From assembly GCF_018372875.1 (NCBI RefSeq), contig NZ_JAHAIF010000026.1, positions 1 through 58,992 on the forward strand: a stretch of 58,992 nt of DNA. The letters run 5' to 3'. The notes under the pieces are model-generated. The model was not told the DNA's origin. It saw only the letters and a program-made list of their open reading frames with translations, and made no database searches. Source of the DNA: Clostridium sp. Lineage in GTDB: Bacteria > Bacillota > Clostridia > Clostridiales > Clostridiaceae. Both the position numbers and the translations under genes were made by a program. This document shows positions 35,472 to 44,099 of this stretch, one piece after another; within the stretch, counting starts at the first letter, position 1, and every line of letters starts with the position of its first letter.

Positions 35472-36554
35472 ATGATAAATGAAGTTATAAATGGAATTAA
35501 ACCATTATATAAAGATAAAATTGAAGAGGCGAAAATAAGAGTTGATTCATTAGCAAAACCTTTAGGAAGTTTAGGAAGACTTGAGGATTTAGCAATACAG
35601 ATTTCAGGCATAACAGGAAATATAAAGAATTCTATAAATAATAAAGGAATTATCATTATGAGTTCTGATAATGGAGTGGTTGAAGAAGGGGTAGCCTCAT
35701 CTCCACAATATGTAACTTTGGCCCAAACAAAGAATTTTATTCGATGTAAAACTGGAGTTTGTGCAATAGGTAAAACAAATGATACAAAGTTAATTGTTGT
35801 AGATATAGGAATAAATTCTGATGAAAAAATAAATGGGGTTGTGGATAAAAAAATATCTAAAGGTACTAGAAATATATATAAAGAAAATGCTATGAGCTAT
35901 GAAGAAGCTAAAAGGGGAATTGAAGTAGGAATTGAGATGGCTAAAAAAGCTAAAGATGAAGGCTTTGATATAATTGGTGTTGGTGAAATGGGAATAGGCA
36001 ACACTACAACATCTGCAGCAGTTTTGATGTGTTTGATTGACTGTGAAGTTGATAAAGTAGTTGGTAAAGGTGCTGGAGTTACTGAGGAGGCCTTTAATAA
36101 GAAAAAGCTAGTGGTTAAAACGGCTGTTGAAAGTAAAGATATAAATAGAATGGATCCTATAGATATAATCTCAAAGGTTGGAGGGTACGATATAGCTGGA
36201 ATGACAGGAGTATTTTTAGGAGCTGCATTTTATAGAATACCTGTTGTTATTGATGGCTTTATTTCAGTGGTATCAGCCCTTTTAGCATCAAGGTTTAATC
36301 CTGTTGTAAAGGAATATCTTATCCCTTCTCATAAGTCTAAGGAAATAGGATATAATTTAGCTATAGAGGAGTTAGGCATTGAGCCAATGCTTAATTTAGG
36401 AATGAGACTTGGAGAGGGGAGCGGCTGTCCAATAGCATTTTCTGTAGTGGAGTTTGCATTGTCTATGATGAATAACATGGCAACCTTTGAAGAAGGAGAA
36501 ATTGATAATTCTTATCTTGAAAAAATTAAAGGAGAAGAAAATTATATAGTATGA
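35472..36554 (+). CDS. cobT: Nicotinate-nucleotide--dimethylbenzimidazole phosphoribosyltransferase
   Basis: A 360-residue CobT. It activates the lower-ligand base to its alpha-ribotide for the nucleotide loop of cobalamin. Family blocks: LAKPLGSLGRLEDLAIQISG, IIMSSDNGVVEEGVASSPQY, the GEMGIGNTTTSAA motif, GVTEEAF, and the catalytic Glu near the end in LGMRLGEGSGCP. It is the first gene of the cob operon; its end overlaps cobU by 4 bp. Confidence 0.95.
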   Translation: MINEVINGIKPLYKDKIEEAKIRVDSLAKPLGSLGRLEDLAIQISGITGNIKNSINNKGIIIMSSDNGVVEEGVASSPQYVTLAQTKNFIRCKTGVCAIGKTNDTKLIVVDIGINSDEKINGVVDKKISKGTRNIYKENAMSYEEAKRGIEVGIEMAKKAKDEGFDIIGVGEMGIGNTTTSAAVLMCLIDCEVDKVVGKGAGVTEEAFNKKKLVVKTAVESKDINRMDPIDIISKVGGYDIAGMTGVFLGAAFYRIPVVIDGFISVVSALLASRFNPVVKEYLIPSHKSKEIGYNLAIEELGIEPMLNLGMRLGEGSGCPIAFSVVEFALSMMNNMATFEEGEIDNSYLEKIKGEENYIV

Positions 36555-37114
36555 TAATATTTGTTGTTGGCGGGTCTAAAAGCCAAAAATCAAATTATGG
36601 AGAGCTTATTGCAGAAAAGCTATTTAATAAGGGAAATTTATATTATCTAGCTACTATGAAGCCTTATGATGAGGAGGATTTAAAAAGAATAGAGGAACAT
36701 ATAAAAAATAGAAGTGGACATGGCTATATAACACTAGAGGTTCCAAGGGATATTATTAGTGTTTTACCAATGTTAAGCAAGGATGATACGGTATTACTTG
36801 ATAGTATTACATCTCTTGTTACTAATGAGATGTTTAATAATAAACAGGTTGTGAAAAATGTTAAAGATAAAATTATAACAGAAGTGAATGCAATTTCTAA
36901 GAAGGTTTCTAAATTAGTTATTGTATCAGATTATGTATTTAGCGATGGAATTAAGTATGATGATTTTACAGAGAGTTTTAGAAAAGAACTTGGTATTATA
37001 AATTGTGAAATAGCTAAAATGTCACAGGTTGTAATAGAGAGCTCCTTTGGAAATATTATAGTACATAAAGGTAAGGAAAGGATTAATAATGAAGAACTTA
37101 TTGAATGCATTTAA
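36551..37114 (+). CDS. cobU: Adenosylcobinamide kinase / GTP guanylyltransferase
   Basis: A 187-residue CobU. The N-terminal P-loop reads GGSKSQKS (residues 7-14) where the usual form is GGxxSGKS, so the conserved Gly is Gln. The guanylylated His is His50 in RIEEHIKNR. The ending VIVSDYVFSDGI aligns with the V-S-N-E-V-G-x-G-I block but is degenerate. It phosphorylates adenosylcobinamide and attaches GMP. It overlaps cobS by 26 bp. A second CobU-like gene lies downstream. Confidence 0.88.
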   Translation: MIIFVVGGSKSQKSNYGELIAEKLFNKGNLYYLATMKPYDEEDLKRIEEHIKNRSGHGYITLEVPRDIISVLPMLSKDDTVLLDSITSLVTNEMFNNKQVVKNVKDKIITEVNAISKKVSKLVIVSDYVFSDGIKYDDFTESFRKELGIINCEIAKMSQVVIESSFGNIIVHKGKERINNEELIECI

Positions 37115-37841
37115 TATGGCAATTAGTATGTTTACAGTAATACCATTGCCTAAATATATATGGGAAGAGATATCTGCAAAATATATGATGAGAATATATC
37201 CCTTTGTAGGATTTATAGTAGGGCTTATATGGTATGGGGGAGGAGTACTTCTTAAGTATTTTGATATAAGTTTAATGATGTCCACAGGTATTTTGTTAAC
37301 TCTTCCTTTTATAGCTACAGGTTTTATACATCTAGATGGATTTATGGATGTTTGTGATGCACTCCTTTCTAGAAAATCTAAAGAGGATAAGCTGAAAATT
37401 TTAAAGGATTCTAGGGTTGGGGCCTTTGCTGTTATATCTTTAGGTCTTTTGTTTATTATGGATTTTGCAGGAATTCACACTGCATTAGAAAAGGATTTTA
37501 ATTTAATTGCTCTTATATTAATACCTATAATATCTAGGACTATAGCAGCATACTTTATTATATCTAATGAGCCTTTAGGTGAAAGCTATTATGGAAATCT
37601 CTTTAAAAATGGGACAGGTAAAATAGACAAGATAACTCTAGGGATAACTTTTATAATTACATTAATTTTGAGTTATTTCTTAGGAAATAAATATATAATA
37701 ATGCCGCTAGTTATGGGAGTTGTAGGGGTAATTCTTTTGAAAAATTGTAAAAAAGAACTTGGTGGAATTAATGGAGATGTAGCTGGATACATTCTTGTAT
37801 TAACTGAGTTATTTGGAATTTTAGCTTTAGCTGTTATATAA
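37089..37841 (+). CDS. cobS: Adenosylcobinamide-GDP ribazoletransferase (cobalamin synthase)
   Basis: A 250-residue integral membrane protein joining adenosylcobinamide-GDP and alpha-ribazole (phosphate). The signature GFIHLDGFMDVCDALLSRKS (residues about 77-96) and LKDSRVGAFAVISLG are typical of CobS. About six to seven membrane helices. The ATG lies inside the end of cobU. Confidence 0.95.
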   Translation: MKNLLNAFNMAISMFTVIPLPKYIWEEISAKYMMRIYPFVGFIVGLIWYGGGVLLKYFDISLMMSTGILLTLPFIATGFIHLDGFMDVCDALLSRKSKEDKLKILKDSRVGAFAVISLGLLFIMDFAGIHTALEKDFNLIALILIPIISRTIAAYFIISNEPLGESYYGNLFKNGTGKIDKITLGITFIITLILSYFLGNKYIIMPLVMGVVGVILLKNCKKELGGINGDVAGYILVLTELFGILALAVI

Positions 37842-37851
37842 GGAGAAGGAT

Positions 37852-38232
37852 ATGGAACTATATTTTGGTGGAGCTTATAACGGTAAGCTTAGGCTTATAA
37901 AGGAAAAGTTTAATATAGATGAGGATAATATATTCTTTTGTGATGAATGTGAAATAGACTTCTCAAAGAAGGTTATATGTGGAATTCATGTGTTTATTTA
38001 TAATGAAGTAATTAATGATAGAGATGCAGTGGAGTTTTTTAAGAGAAATATAGAAAGATTTAAGGATAAAATAATTATTTCAGATGATTTATCATCTGGT
38101 ATAGTACCTTTAAAAAAAGAGGATAGAAAGTGGAGAGAGGAAACAGGAAAAGTGTTACAATTTTTAACTAGTAAAAGTAATAAGGTTACAAGAGTATTTT
38201 GTGGCCTTCCTATGGTTTTGAAGGATGAATAG
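37852..38232 (+). CDS. Short CobU-like protein
   Basis: A 126-residue protein resembling CobU at both ends but much shorter than the 180-residue enzyme. The start ELYFGGAYNGKLRLI resembles the P-loop region with GK kept and Ser lost. The end IISDDLSSGIVPLKKEDRKW, then REETGKVLQFL and RVFCGLPMVLK, matches the conserved CobU C-terminus well, better than the upstream cobU does. The middle with the catalytic His is missing. It may complement or partner the upstream CobU, or bind cobinamide or GTP without catalysis. It overlaps cobC by 8 bp. Confidence 0.7.
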   Translation: MELYFGGAYNGKLRLIKEKFNIDEDNIFFCDECEIDFSKKVICGIHVFIYNEVINDRDAVEFFKRNIERFKDKIIISDDLSSGIVPLKKEDRKWREETGKVLQFLTSKSNKVTRVFCGLPMVLKDE

Positions 38233-38824
38233 AGTAGTTTTGTATTTAATAAGACATGGAAAAACCCTATGTAATGAAAGAAGATTGTATTGTGGCAAAT
38301 CAGATGTTTCATTGAGTGAATTAGGATATAAGGAGATTCTTGAATTAAAATCTAATGTAGATTATCCCAAGTGCAGGTTAAATTATACAAGTGGTGCTAA
38401 AAGGGCAAATGAAACTTTTGAAATTCTTTTTCCAGATTCAAAATACGCAAAGAAAAATGATTTTTTTGAATATGATTTTGGAGATTTTGAGATGAAGTCC
38501 TATGAGATGCTAAAGGATAATAGTGATTATATAGCTTGGATTATGGATGAAAGTAAGAATGTAAAATGTCCAAATGGTGAGTGTAAAGAAGAGTTCTATA
38601 GAAGAATTAGTAAGGCTTTAAGGAGCCTTTTAAGGGAAGTTATAGAAAAAGGTGAAGAGGAAGCTTTGCTTATTTGCCATGGTGGTGTAATAGGTACCTT
38701 ACTTGAATTATTCTGTAAATCCTCAAAGGATTTTTATACAATGCAACCTAGTTGTGGTAGGGGATATAAGTTAGAGGTTAAGGTTGATAAAGATATAGAA
38801 ATAAAAATACTAGGAGAGATTTGA
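38225..38824 (+). CDS. cobC: Alpha-ribazole phosphatase (histidine phosphatase family)
   Basis: A 199-residue histidine phosphatase with the phospho-histidine motif LIRHGKT (residues 8-14) and the second His in ICHGGVIG near residue 152. In this operon it most likely removes the phosphate from alpha-ribazole 5'-phosphate or adenosylcobalamin 5'-phosphate. The start overlaps the preceding gene; cbiB follows 3 bp on. Confidence 0.88.
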   Translation: MNRVVLYLIRHGKTLCNERRLYCGKSDVSLSELGYKEILELKSNVDYPKCRLNYTSGAKRANETFEILFPDSKYAKKNDFFEYDFGDFEMKSYEMLKDNSDYIAWIMDESKNVKCPNGECKEEFYRRISKALRSLLREVIEKGEEEALLICHGGVIGTLLELFCKSSKDFYTMQPSCGRGYKLEVKVDKDIEIKILGEI

Positions 38825-38827
38825 GAA

Positions 38828-39769
38828 ATGTTATCATATACCATAGGTTTAGTATTAGATTTTATAATAGGAGATCCTAATAATCCTTTTCATCCAGTAA
38901 GAATAATAGGAGCTTTAGGTAGTAAGTTTGAAAATATAACAAGAAGAGTATTTAAAAACCTAAAAATATCTGGATTTATAACATGGTTAGGAGTTATATT
39001 AATAACTTTTTTAGTTAATTCATTAATAGTTAGGATTGCTTTTAGTATAAGCAATATATTTGGAATTATTATTGAAGGGATATTATTATATTTTTGTATA
39101 TCTTCTAAGGGATTAAAGGTAGAAGGATTAAAGGTAATTAAAGTTTTAGAATCAGGTAATATTGAAGGGGCAAGGAAGCAACTATCCTACATAGTAGGAA
39201 GAGATACTAAAGTTCTAGATGAAGAAGGAATTATTAGAGCTGTAATTGAAACAGTAGCAGAAAATACATCAGATGGAATAATAGCGCCACTATTATTTGG
39301 AGCTTTAGGTGGTGCACCTCTTGCTATGACATATAAAGCAGTTAATACTTGTGATTCAATGTTTGGATATAAGAATGATAAATACATAGATTTTGGGTTT
39401 GTACCTGCAAAGATGGATGATTTATTTAATTATATTCCAGCAAGAATTACAGGATATTTAGTGATTTTTGCTGCATTTATATTAGGACTAGATTATAAAA
39501 ATAGCTATAGAATTTATAAGAGAGATAGATATAATCATACTAGTCCTAATAGTGCTCATCCAGAATCAGCTGTTGCAGGAGCTTTAGGAATAAGACTTGG
39601 AGGAGCAAATTATTACTTTGGTAAGATTGTAGAAAAGCCAACAATAGGTGATAAGAATAAGGTAATAGAAATTTCTGATTTATATAAGACAAATAAGATT
39701 TTATTAGTAGTTACTTTATTAGGGTTTAGTATTGGACTTATTATAATAGTTCTTGGAGGGTTACTATAA
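38828..39769 (+). CDS. cbiB: Adenosylcobinamide-phosphate synthase
   Basis: A 313-residue membrane protein that joins adenosylcobyric acid with (R)-1-amino-2-propanol phosphate. The family opening GLVLDFIIGDPNNPFHPVR is intact, with LSYIVGRDT, AVIETVAENTSDGIIAPL and ARITGYL further on, and HTSPNSAHPESAVAGALGI near the end. Its stop and the cobD start share TAATG. Confidence 0.95.
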   Translation: MLSYTIGLVLDFIIGDPNNPFHPVRIIGALGSKFENITRRVFKNLKISGFITWLGVILITFLVNSLIVRIAFSISNIFGIIIEGILLYFCISSKGLKVEGLKVIKVLESGNIEGARKQLSYIVGRDTKVLDEEGIIRAVIETVAENTSDGIIAPLLFGALGGAPLAMTYKAVNTCDSMFGYKNDKYIDFGFVPAKMDDLFNYIPARITGYLVIFAAFILGLDYKNSYRIYKRDRYNHTSPNSAHPESAVAGALGIRLGGANYYFGKIVEKPTIGDKNKVIEISDLYKTNKILLVVTLLGFSIGLIIIVLGGLL

Positions 39770-40833
39770 TGAACTTAGGACACGGTGGAAATGTAGAAGA
39801 GATATGTAGAAAATATAATCTTTGTGAAAAAGATATTATAGATTTTTCTGCTAATATAAATCCTTTAGGAATTTCTAAAAAAGTTAAGGAAGAAATGATT
39901 AAAGCTTTAGACAAAATAGAAAGATATCCAGATATAACTTATCATGATTTGAAAATGGGTATTTCTGAATATGAAGGTATTGATTATAATAATATATTTT
40001 TAGGGAATGGAGCAGCTGAGGTTATATTTAATGTAATTAGAGGGCTAAAGCCTAAAAAGGTTCTTCTTCCAGCTCCAACCTTTTCTGAATATGAAGATGG
40101 TATAAGGGCTATTAATGGAGAAATAGTTTATTATAAATTAAATAGGGAAAATTTTAAGTTAGATGATGGATTTTTAGAAGCTATAGATAAAAGTATCCAT
40201 ATGCTTTTCATCTGTAATCCTAATAATCCAACAGGGCAGTTAGTATCTAGGGAGTTTTTAATTAAAGTGTTAGATAAATCTTCTAATACTAAGGTTGTTA
40301 TAGATGAGTCATTCTTAGATTTTATAGAAGATAAAAGTAGATACTCTTTAATAGACATGTGCAAAGAGTATGAAAATCTTATTGTAGTTAAGTCTCTTAC
40401 AAAGTTTTTTAGTTTTCCTGGCATAAGAGTAGGTTATGGAATTACAGGAAATGCTGAATTTATTAGAAAGATTAACAAGGTTTCTGTGCCATGGTCTATA
40501 AATACAGTTGCTTCAACTGGAGCAATAGTTGCGCTTAAAGAAAGAGAATACCAGAAAAACTCAATAGATTTTATAAAAAATGAAAAGGTATTTTTATATA
40601 ATGAGTTGTGTAGATTTAATGAATTAGAGGTTTTTGAAGGATCAGTTAACTTTATATTTTTTAAAACTAGAATAGATATTAATTTAAAAGAAGAACTTGT
40701 TAAGTATGGAATAATTATAAGAAGCTGTAGCAATTATATAGGGTTAGGGACTGATTATTATAGGGTTGCTGTAAGAACTAGAGAGCAGAATGAGAAACTT
40801 ATATATGCTCTAAGAAAGGTATTTAATAAATGA
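39769..40833 (+). CDS. cobD: L-threonine-O-3-phosphate decarboxylase
   Basis: A 354-residue fold-type I PLP enzyme similar to histidinol-phosphate aminotransferase. Opening LGHGGNVEEICRKY and IDFSANINPLG are CobD hallmarks; the PLP Lys is in VKSLTKFFSFPGIRVGY. It makes the aminopropanol phosphate used by CbiB. It needs L-threonine phosphate, and no PduX-type threonine kinase is seen nearby. It overlaps the next gene by 4 bp. Confidence 0.92.
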   Translation: MNLGHGGNVEEICRKYNLCEKDIIDFSANINPLGISKKVKEEMIKALDKIERYPDITYHDLKMGISEYEGIDYNNIFLGNGAAEVIFNVIRGLKPKKVLLPAPTFSEYEDGIRAINGEIVYYKLNRENFKLDDGFLEAIDKSIHMLFICNPNNPTGQLVSREFLIKVLDKSSNTKVVIDESFLDFIEDKSRYSLIDMCKEYENLIVVKSLTKFFSFPGIRVGYGITGNAEFIRKINKVSVPWSINTVASTGAIVALKEREYQKNSIDFIKNEKVFLYNELCRFNELEVFEGSVNFIFFKTRIDINLKEELVKYGIIIRSCSNYIGLGTDYYRVAVRTREQNEKLIYALRKVFNK

Positions 40834-41810
40834 AAGAGATTTTGATTATACTAGATGGATTTATGGAGGAGTGTCTTGAGGGACATTCCTTTAAAAAACT
40901 TCTTTTTGGAGATATGAAGTTAAATTATACTGAGATGAAAGAAGACTTTTCAGTGGAAGGAAAGGATTTAGATAGTTTAAATTGTATTTTTAATATGCTA
41001 GGTTACGATAGTTCTAAGGTAGATATAGGAGAAAGGGCCTTTTACGAAGCTCTAAATAGGGGGATAGAAATAAAAGATGAAGAGGGGATTTATAGGTGCA
41101 ATATAATTAAGGTTAATAATGGAATACTAGAAGACTTTACTGGTGGAGCTTTAGATAAAAATATAGGAGAAGTTTTAAAAGAATTTAAAATAGAAAATGG
41201 ATATTTTTATCCAGGTTACCAATATAAGAATTTACTTTTTTTAGATGAGATTGTACAGGAAAAGCTTAGCCCACCGCATTTTAATGTAGGGAAAAAAATA
41301 GAAGAAATTATGCCTAAAAATAAAAGATTAAGGAATATAATTAATTATTCTTATGAATTTTTTAAAGATAGAGGTTTAGAAGGATTAATGCTTTGGCCTT
41401 GGGGGGCTTCAGGTGAGGTTAAATTGAAGAAGTATAATAAGGATTCAGTGTTAATTGGAGGAATAGATTTAATTTGTGGTATGGGAAAGGCTTTAGGAAT
41501 GAGAGTTGTTCAGCCTAAAGGAGCTACAGGTGAATGGGACAGTGCATTACATAATAAACTAGGAGGTGTATTAGAGTGGATTTCAAAAGTTAATAATATT
41601 ATTTTACATGTAAATGGATTTGATGAGCTTTCTCACAGGAAAGATTTTAAAGGGAAAATGCAGTTTTTAGAAAAAGTTAAAAATGAACTTCTGTTTCCTT
41701 TATTAAATCTTAAGGGGGTAAATATAAGAATAACTTGTGACCATAGGACAGATTCATTTACAGGTAGTCATGAAAAAGGTTGTGTGCCATATTTAAGTAT
41801 ATTTAATTGA
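40830..41810 (+). CDS. ApgM-like alkaline-phosphatase-superfamily protein in the cob operon
   Basis: A 326-residue protein of the family that contains archaeal-type phosphoglycerate mutases and proposed homoserine kinases (about 400 residues). Retained blocks: N-terminal ILDGF, NMLGYDSSKVDIGERAFYEA, GIYRCNIIKV, metal sites in HVNGFDELSHRKDF and ITCDHRTDSF...SHEKGCVPY. The T-P-N-x-D segment after the first motif, which holds the nucleophile in mutases, is not visible, and the protein is short. Translational coupling to cobD suggests a job in the aminopropanol branch, possibly threonine phosphorylation, or alpha-ribazole phosphate handling. This is inference. Confidence 0.7.
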   Translation: MKEILIILDGFMEECLEGHSFKKLLFGDMKLNYTEMKEDFSVEGKDLDSLNCIFNMLGYDSSKVDIGERAFYEALNRGIEIKDEEGIYRCNIIKVNNGILEDFTGGALDKNIGEVLKEFKIENGYFYPGYQYKNLLFLDEIVQEKLSPPHFNVGKKIEEIMPKNKRLRNIINYSYEFFKDRGLEGLMLWPWGASGEVKLKKYNKDSVLIGGIDLICGMGKALGMRVVQPKGATGEWDSALHNKLGGVLEWISKVNNIILHVNGFDELSHRKDFKGKMQFLEKVKNELLFPLLNLKGVNIRITCDHRTDSFTGSHEKGCVPYLSIFN

Positions 41811-41835
41811 CAAAATATAAGCGTTTAAATATAAT
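41807..41835 (+). promoter_or_regulatory. Consensus promoter of the btu operon
   Basis: TTGACA (41807-41812), exactly 17 bp, TATAAT (41830-41835): a perfect sigma-A promoter whose -35 box contains the stop codon of the preceding gene. Transcription would begin near 41842, just before the riboswitch. Confidence 0.85.
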
Positions 41836-41847
41836 GGTTAGGAATTG

Positions 41848-42060
41848 ACTTGTTTTAGGTGTTTTACTTAATAGGGAATGGAGTGTAAATCTTCAACTAC
41901 CCCAGTAACCGTGAAATGGACAAAATCTAGTTAAGCCACTGCATAAATATTTATGTGGGAAGGTTAGATTGCGGATGAAGTTAAGTCGGGAGACCTGCCT
42001 AATAGCGATGGTACTATTATTCTCTGAGGGTGGAATTATAGGGTACGTAGGTCATTTTAC
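41848..42060 (+). promoter_or_regulatory. Cobalamin (B12) riboswitch
   Basis: The leader contains the conserved B12 riboswitch blocks in order: TTTTAGGTG, AATAGGGAATGGAGTGTAAATC, ACTACCCCAGTAACCGTGAA, AAGCCACTG (B12-box region), GGGAAGG, and GTCGGGAGACCTGCC. It lies 3' of a consensus promoter and 5' of a terminator and the btuFCD genes. Bound adenosylcobalamin should favour termination and shut off uptake. Confidence 0.95.
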
Positions 42061-42086
42061 TTATTGTACAAAAAAGTAGAATGTAT

Positions 42087-42114
42087 ATGCATACCTTAGG
42101 GTATGCATTTTTTT
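42087..42114 (+). terminator. Riboswitch expression-platform terminator
   Basis: ATGCATACC / GGTATGCAT with a 4-nt loop, then TTTTTTT. It sits between the B12 aptamer and btuF, as expected for transcriptional control. Confidence 0.88.
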
Positions 42115-42165
42115 ATGATACGTCTTCAATTCAAAACCCCATAATGTAAATGGAGGGATTAAAAA

Positions 42166-43077
42166 ATGAAACTAACAAAAAAACTAACAGGTCTTATTTT
42201 ATCTATTATGATGTTACTAGCAGTATTAGTAGGTTGCTCAGATAAGACTGTAACAATGCAAGATAGAGAAGGCAATGATTTTACTAAGCCTAACAAGGTG
42301 GAAAGAATAATATCAACAGCTCCATCTAATACAGAAGTTTTAGTTGCTTTGGGAATGGCTGACAAATTAGTTGCTGTAGATAAGTATTCAGAAGATGTAG
42401 AAGGAATAAGTAAAGATATTCCAAAGATAAATTTTAGAAATCCAGATGCTGAAACTATTATAGGATTAGAACCAGATATAATAATTGCATCAGGACATAA
42501 TAAAGCTGGAGATGAGGATCCATTCCAAGCTGTTAAAGATGCAGGCATACCTGTAGTATATATTCCAAGTAGTGTAAGTTTTGATGGAATATATGGAGAT
42601 ATTGAATTTATAGGTGACTTAGTTGATAAAAAGAAGGAAGCTTCTAAGTTAGTTGAAGATATGAAAAAGGAAGTTGCTGATATAAAAGCAATTGGGGATA
42701 CAATAACTGATAAGAAAACAGTTTACTTTGAAATAGGTTCAGGTTCAAAGCTTAGTTCATTTGGTTCAGATACATTCTTAAATGAAGCTATTTCAATAAT
42801 TGGAGCTAAGAATATATTTGAATCTGAAAAGAGTTGGATTTCACCAAGTGAAGAGTCAGTTATAGCTGCTAATCCAGATGTAATCTTAACAAACCAAGCA
42901 TTTTTAGATGATCCAATAGGTTCAATTGCTACAAGAAAAGGATGGGAAGGTGTTACTGCTATTAAGAATAATCAAATATTCCTTTTAGATAAGAACACTA
43001 CATCACGTCCAAGTCAAAATGTTATAGCTGCATTAAAAGAAATGGCAAAGGCTGTATATCCAGACAAGTATGAATAA
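42166..43077 (+). CDS. btuF: Corrinoid ABC transporter substrate-binding lipoprotein BtuF
   Basis: A 303-residue class III solute-binding protein. The lipoprotein signal ends in LAVLVGCS (Cys24). The fold markers are RIISTAPSNTEVLVALGMAD, LEPDIIIASGHN, and IPVVYIPSS. Given the B12 riboswitch upstream and btuC/btuD downstream, it captures cobalamin or cobinamide at the cell surface. It overlaps btuC by 8 bp. Confidence 0.92.
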   Translation: MKLTKKLTGLILSIMMLLAVLVGCSDKTVTMQDREGNDFTKPNKVERIISTAPSNTEVLVALGMADKLVAVDKYSEDVEGISKDIPKINFRNPDAETIIGLEPDIIIASGHNKAGDEDPFQAVKDAGIPVVYIPSSVSFDGIYGDIEFIGDLVDKKKEASKLVEDMKKEVADIKAIGDTITDKKTVYFEIGSGSKLSSFGSDTFLNEAISIIGAKNIFESEKSWISPSEESVIAANPDVILTNQAFLDDPIGSIATRKGWEGVTAIKNNQIFLLDKNTTSRPSQNVIAALKEMAKAVYPDKYE

Positions 43078-44095
43078 AAAGAGAAAGATGTTAGTGTGGT
43101 TATCACTACCACTAGCATTTTTGGTGATATGTATTGGAACTTCCATTGGGAGTTCCAATATTAATATATTCAACATTATTTCAGTTATTGGGAACAAGTT
43201 ATTTTCTCTTCCTTTAATTGAAGGTGTTGGAAGTAATGATGTGGCGATTATCTGGGTTGTAAGATTTCCTAGAGTTTTGCTTGCTTTTATGGTAGGAGCA
43301 GCACTATCAGTAAGTGGAGCAGTTATGCAGTCAGTACTTAAGAATCCTTTAGCTTCACCATATACGTTAGGGGTGTCTTCAGGAGCATCTTTAGGTGTAG
43401 GAATATATATAGTTTTAGGGGTATCAATTCCTTTTATAGGGAATTTGGCATTACCTTTTATAGGATTTTTATCAGGGCTTTTAACAGTTATTATGGTTAT
43501 TTTGTTTGCTAATAGAGTAGATAAAGGTATGTCTAATAATACTATTATTTTATCAGGTATGGTTTTTTCACTTTTTGCCAGTGCTATGCTTACTACCATT
43601 TCAGCATTAAATACTCATAAGATTGAGGCTATAACTATGTGGCAAATGGGTTCATTTAATATGAGAGGATGGTCTTACTTGCTAGTAGGAGTTCCATTCT
43701 TTATTGTAGGAGTATCTATTGTATTAAGATATTCTAGGGAAATGGATATTTTAACATTTGGAGAAGAGGGAGCAAAAGCAATAGGAGTTGAAACTGAAAA
43801 AGTTAAAAAACATTTGTTATTTTCAACAGCAGTGCTTACAGGAAGTGCTGTAGCTTTAAGTGGAACTATAGGATTTATAGATTTAATTGTACCCCATTTG
43901 GTGAGAAAGATATTTGGATCAAATCATAAAGTAGTTATACCTATGTGTATTTTATTAGGAGGATCTTTTATGGTGCTTACAGATTTAGTGGCTAGAACTA
44001 TAATAAGTCCATCTGAATTACCAGTTGGTGCAATAACTGCAATTATAGGAGCACCATTCTTTGGCTACTTATATTTTAGTAAAAGAAGTAGGTGA
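43070..44095 (+). CDS. btuC: Corrinoid ABC transporter permease BtuC
   Basis: A 341-residue FecCD-family permease with about ten membrane helices. Typical blocks are WVVRFPRVLLAFMVGAALSV, GAVMQSVLKNPLASPYTLGV, SGASLG, and GTIGFIDLIVPHLVRKIFG (the coupling region). It pairs with BtuD in a type II importer. Confidence 0.94.
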   Translation: MNKKRKMLVWLSLPLAFLVICIGTSIGSSNINIFNIISVIGNKLFSLPLIEGVGSNDVAIIWVVRFPRVLLAFMVGAALSVSGAVMQSVLKNPLASPYTLGVSSGASLGVGIYIVLGVSIPFIGNLALPFIGFLSGLLTVIMVILFANRVDKGMSNNTIILSGMVFSLFASAMLTTISALNTHKIEAITMWQMGSFNMRGWSYLLVGVPFFIVGVSIVLRYSREMDILTFGEEGAKAIGVETEKVKKHLLFSTAVLTGSAVALSGTIGFIDLIVPHLVRKIFGSNHKVVIPMCILLGGSFMVLTDLVARTIISPSELPVGAITAIIGAPFFGYLYFSKRSR

Positions 44096-44099
44096 TATT

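Noticed and set aside
41848..42114. Second promoter inside the riboswitch (TTGACT at 41845 with TTAATA at 41868)
   Set aside because: It would start transcription inside the aptamer; the consensus promoter at 41807 explains the leader.
42159..42548. Minus-strand reading frame opposite btuF
   Set aside because: Antisense shadow of an AT-rich coding region; covers the signal peptide code of btuF.
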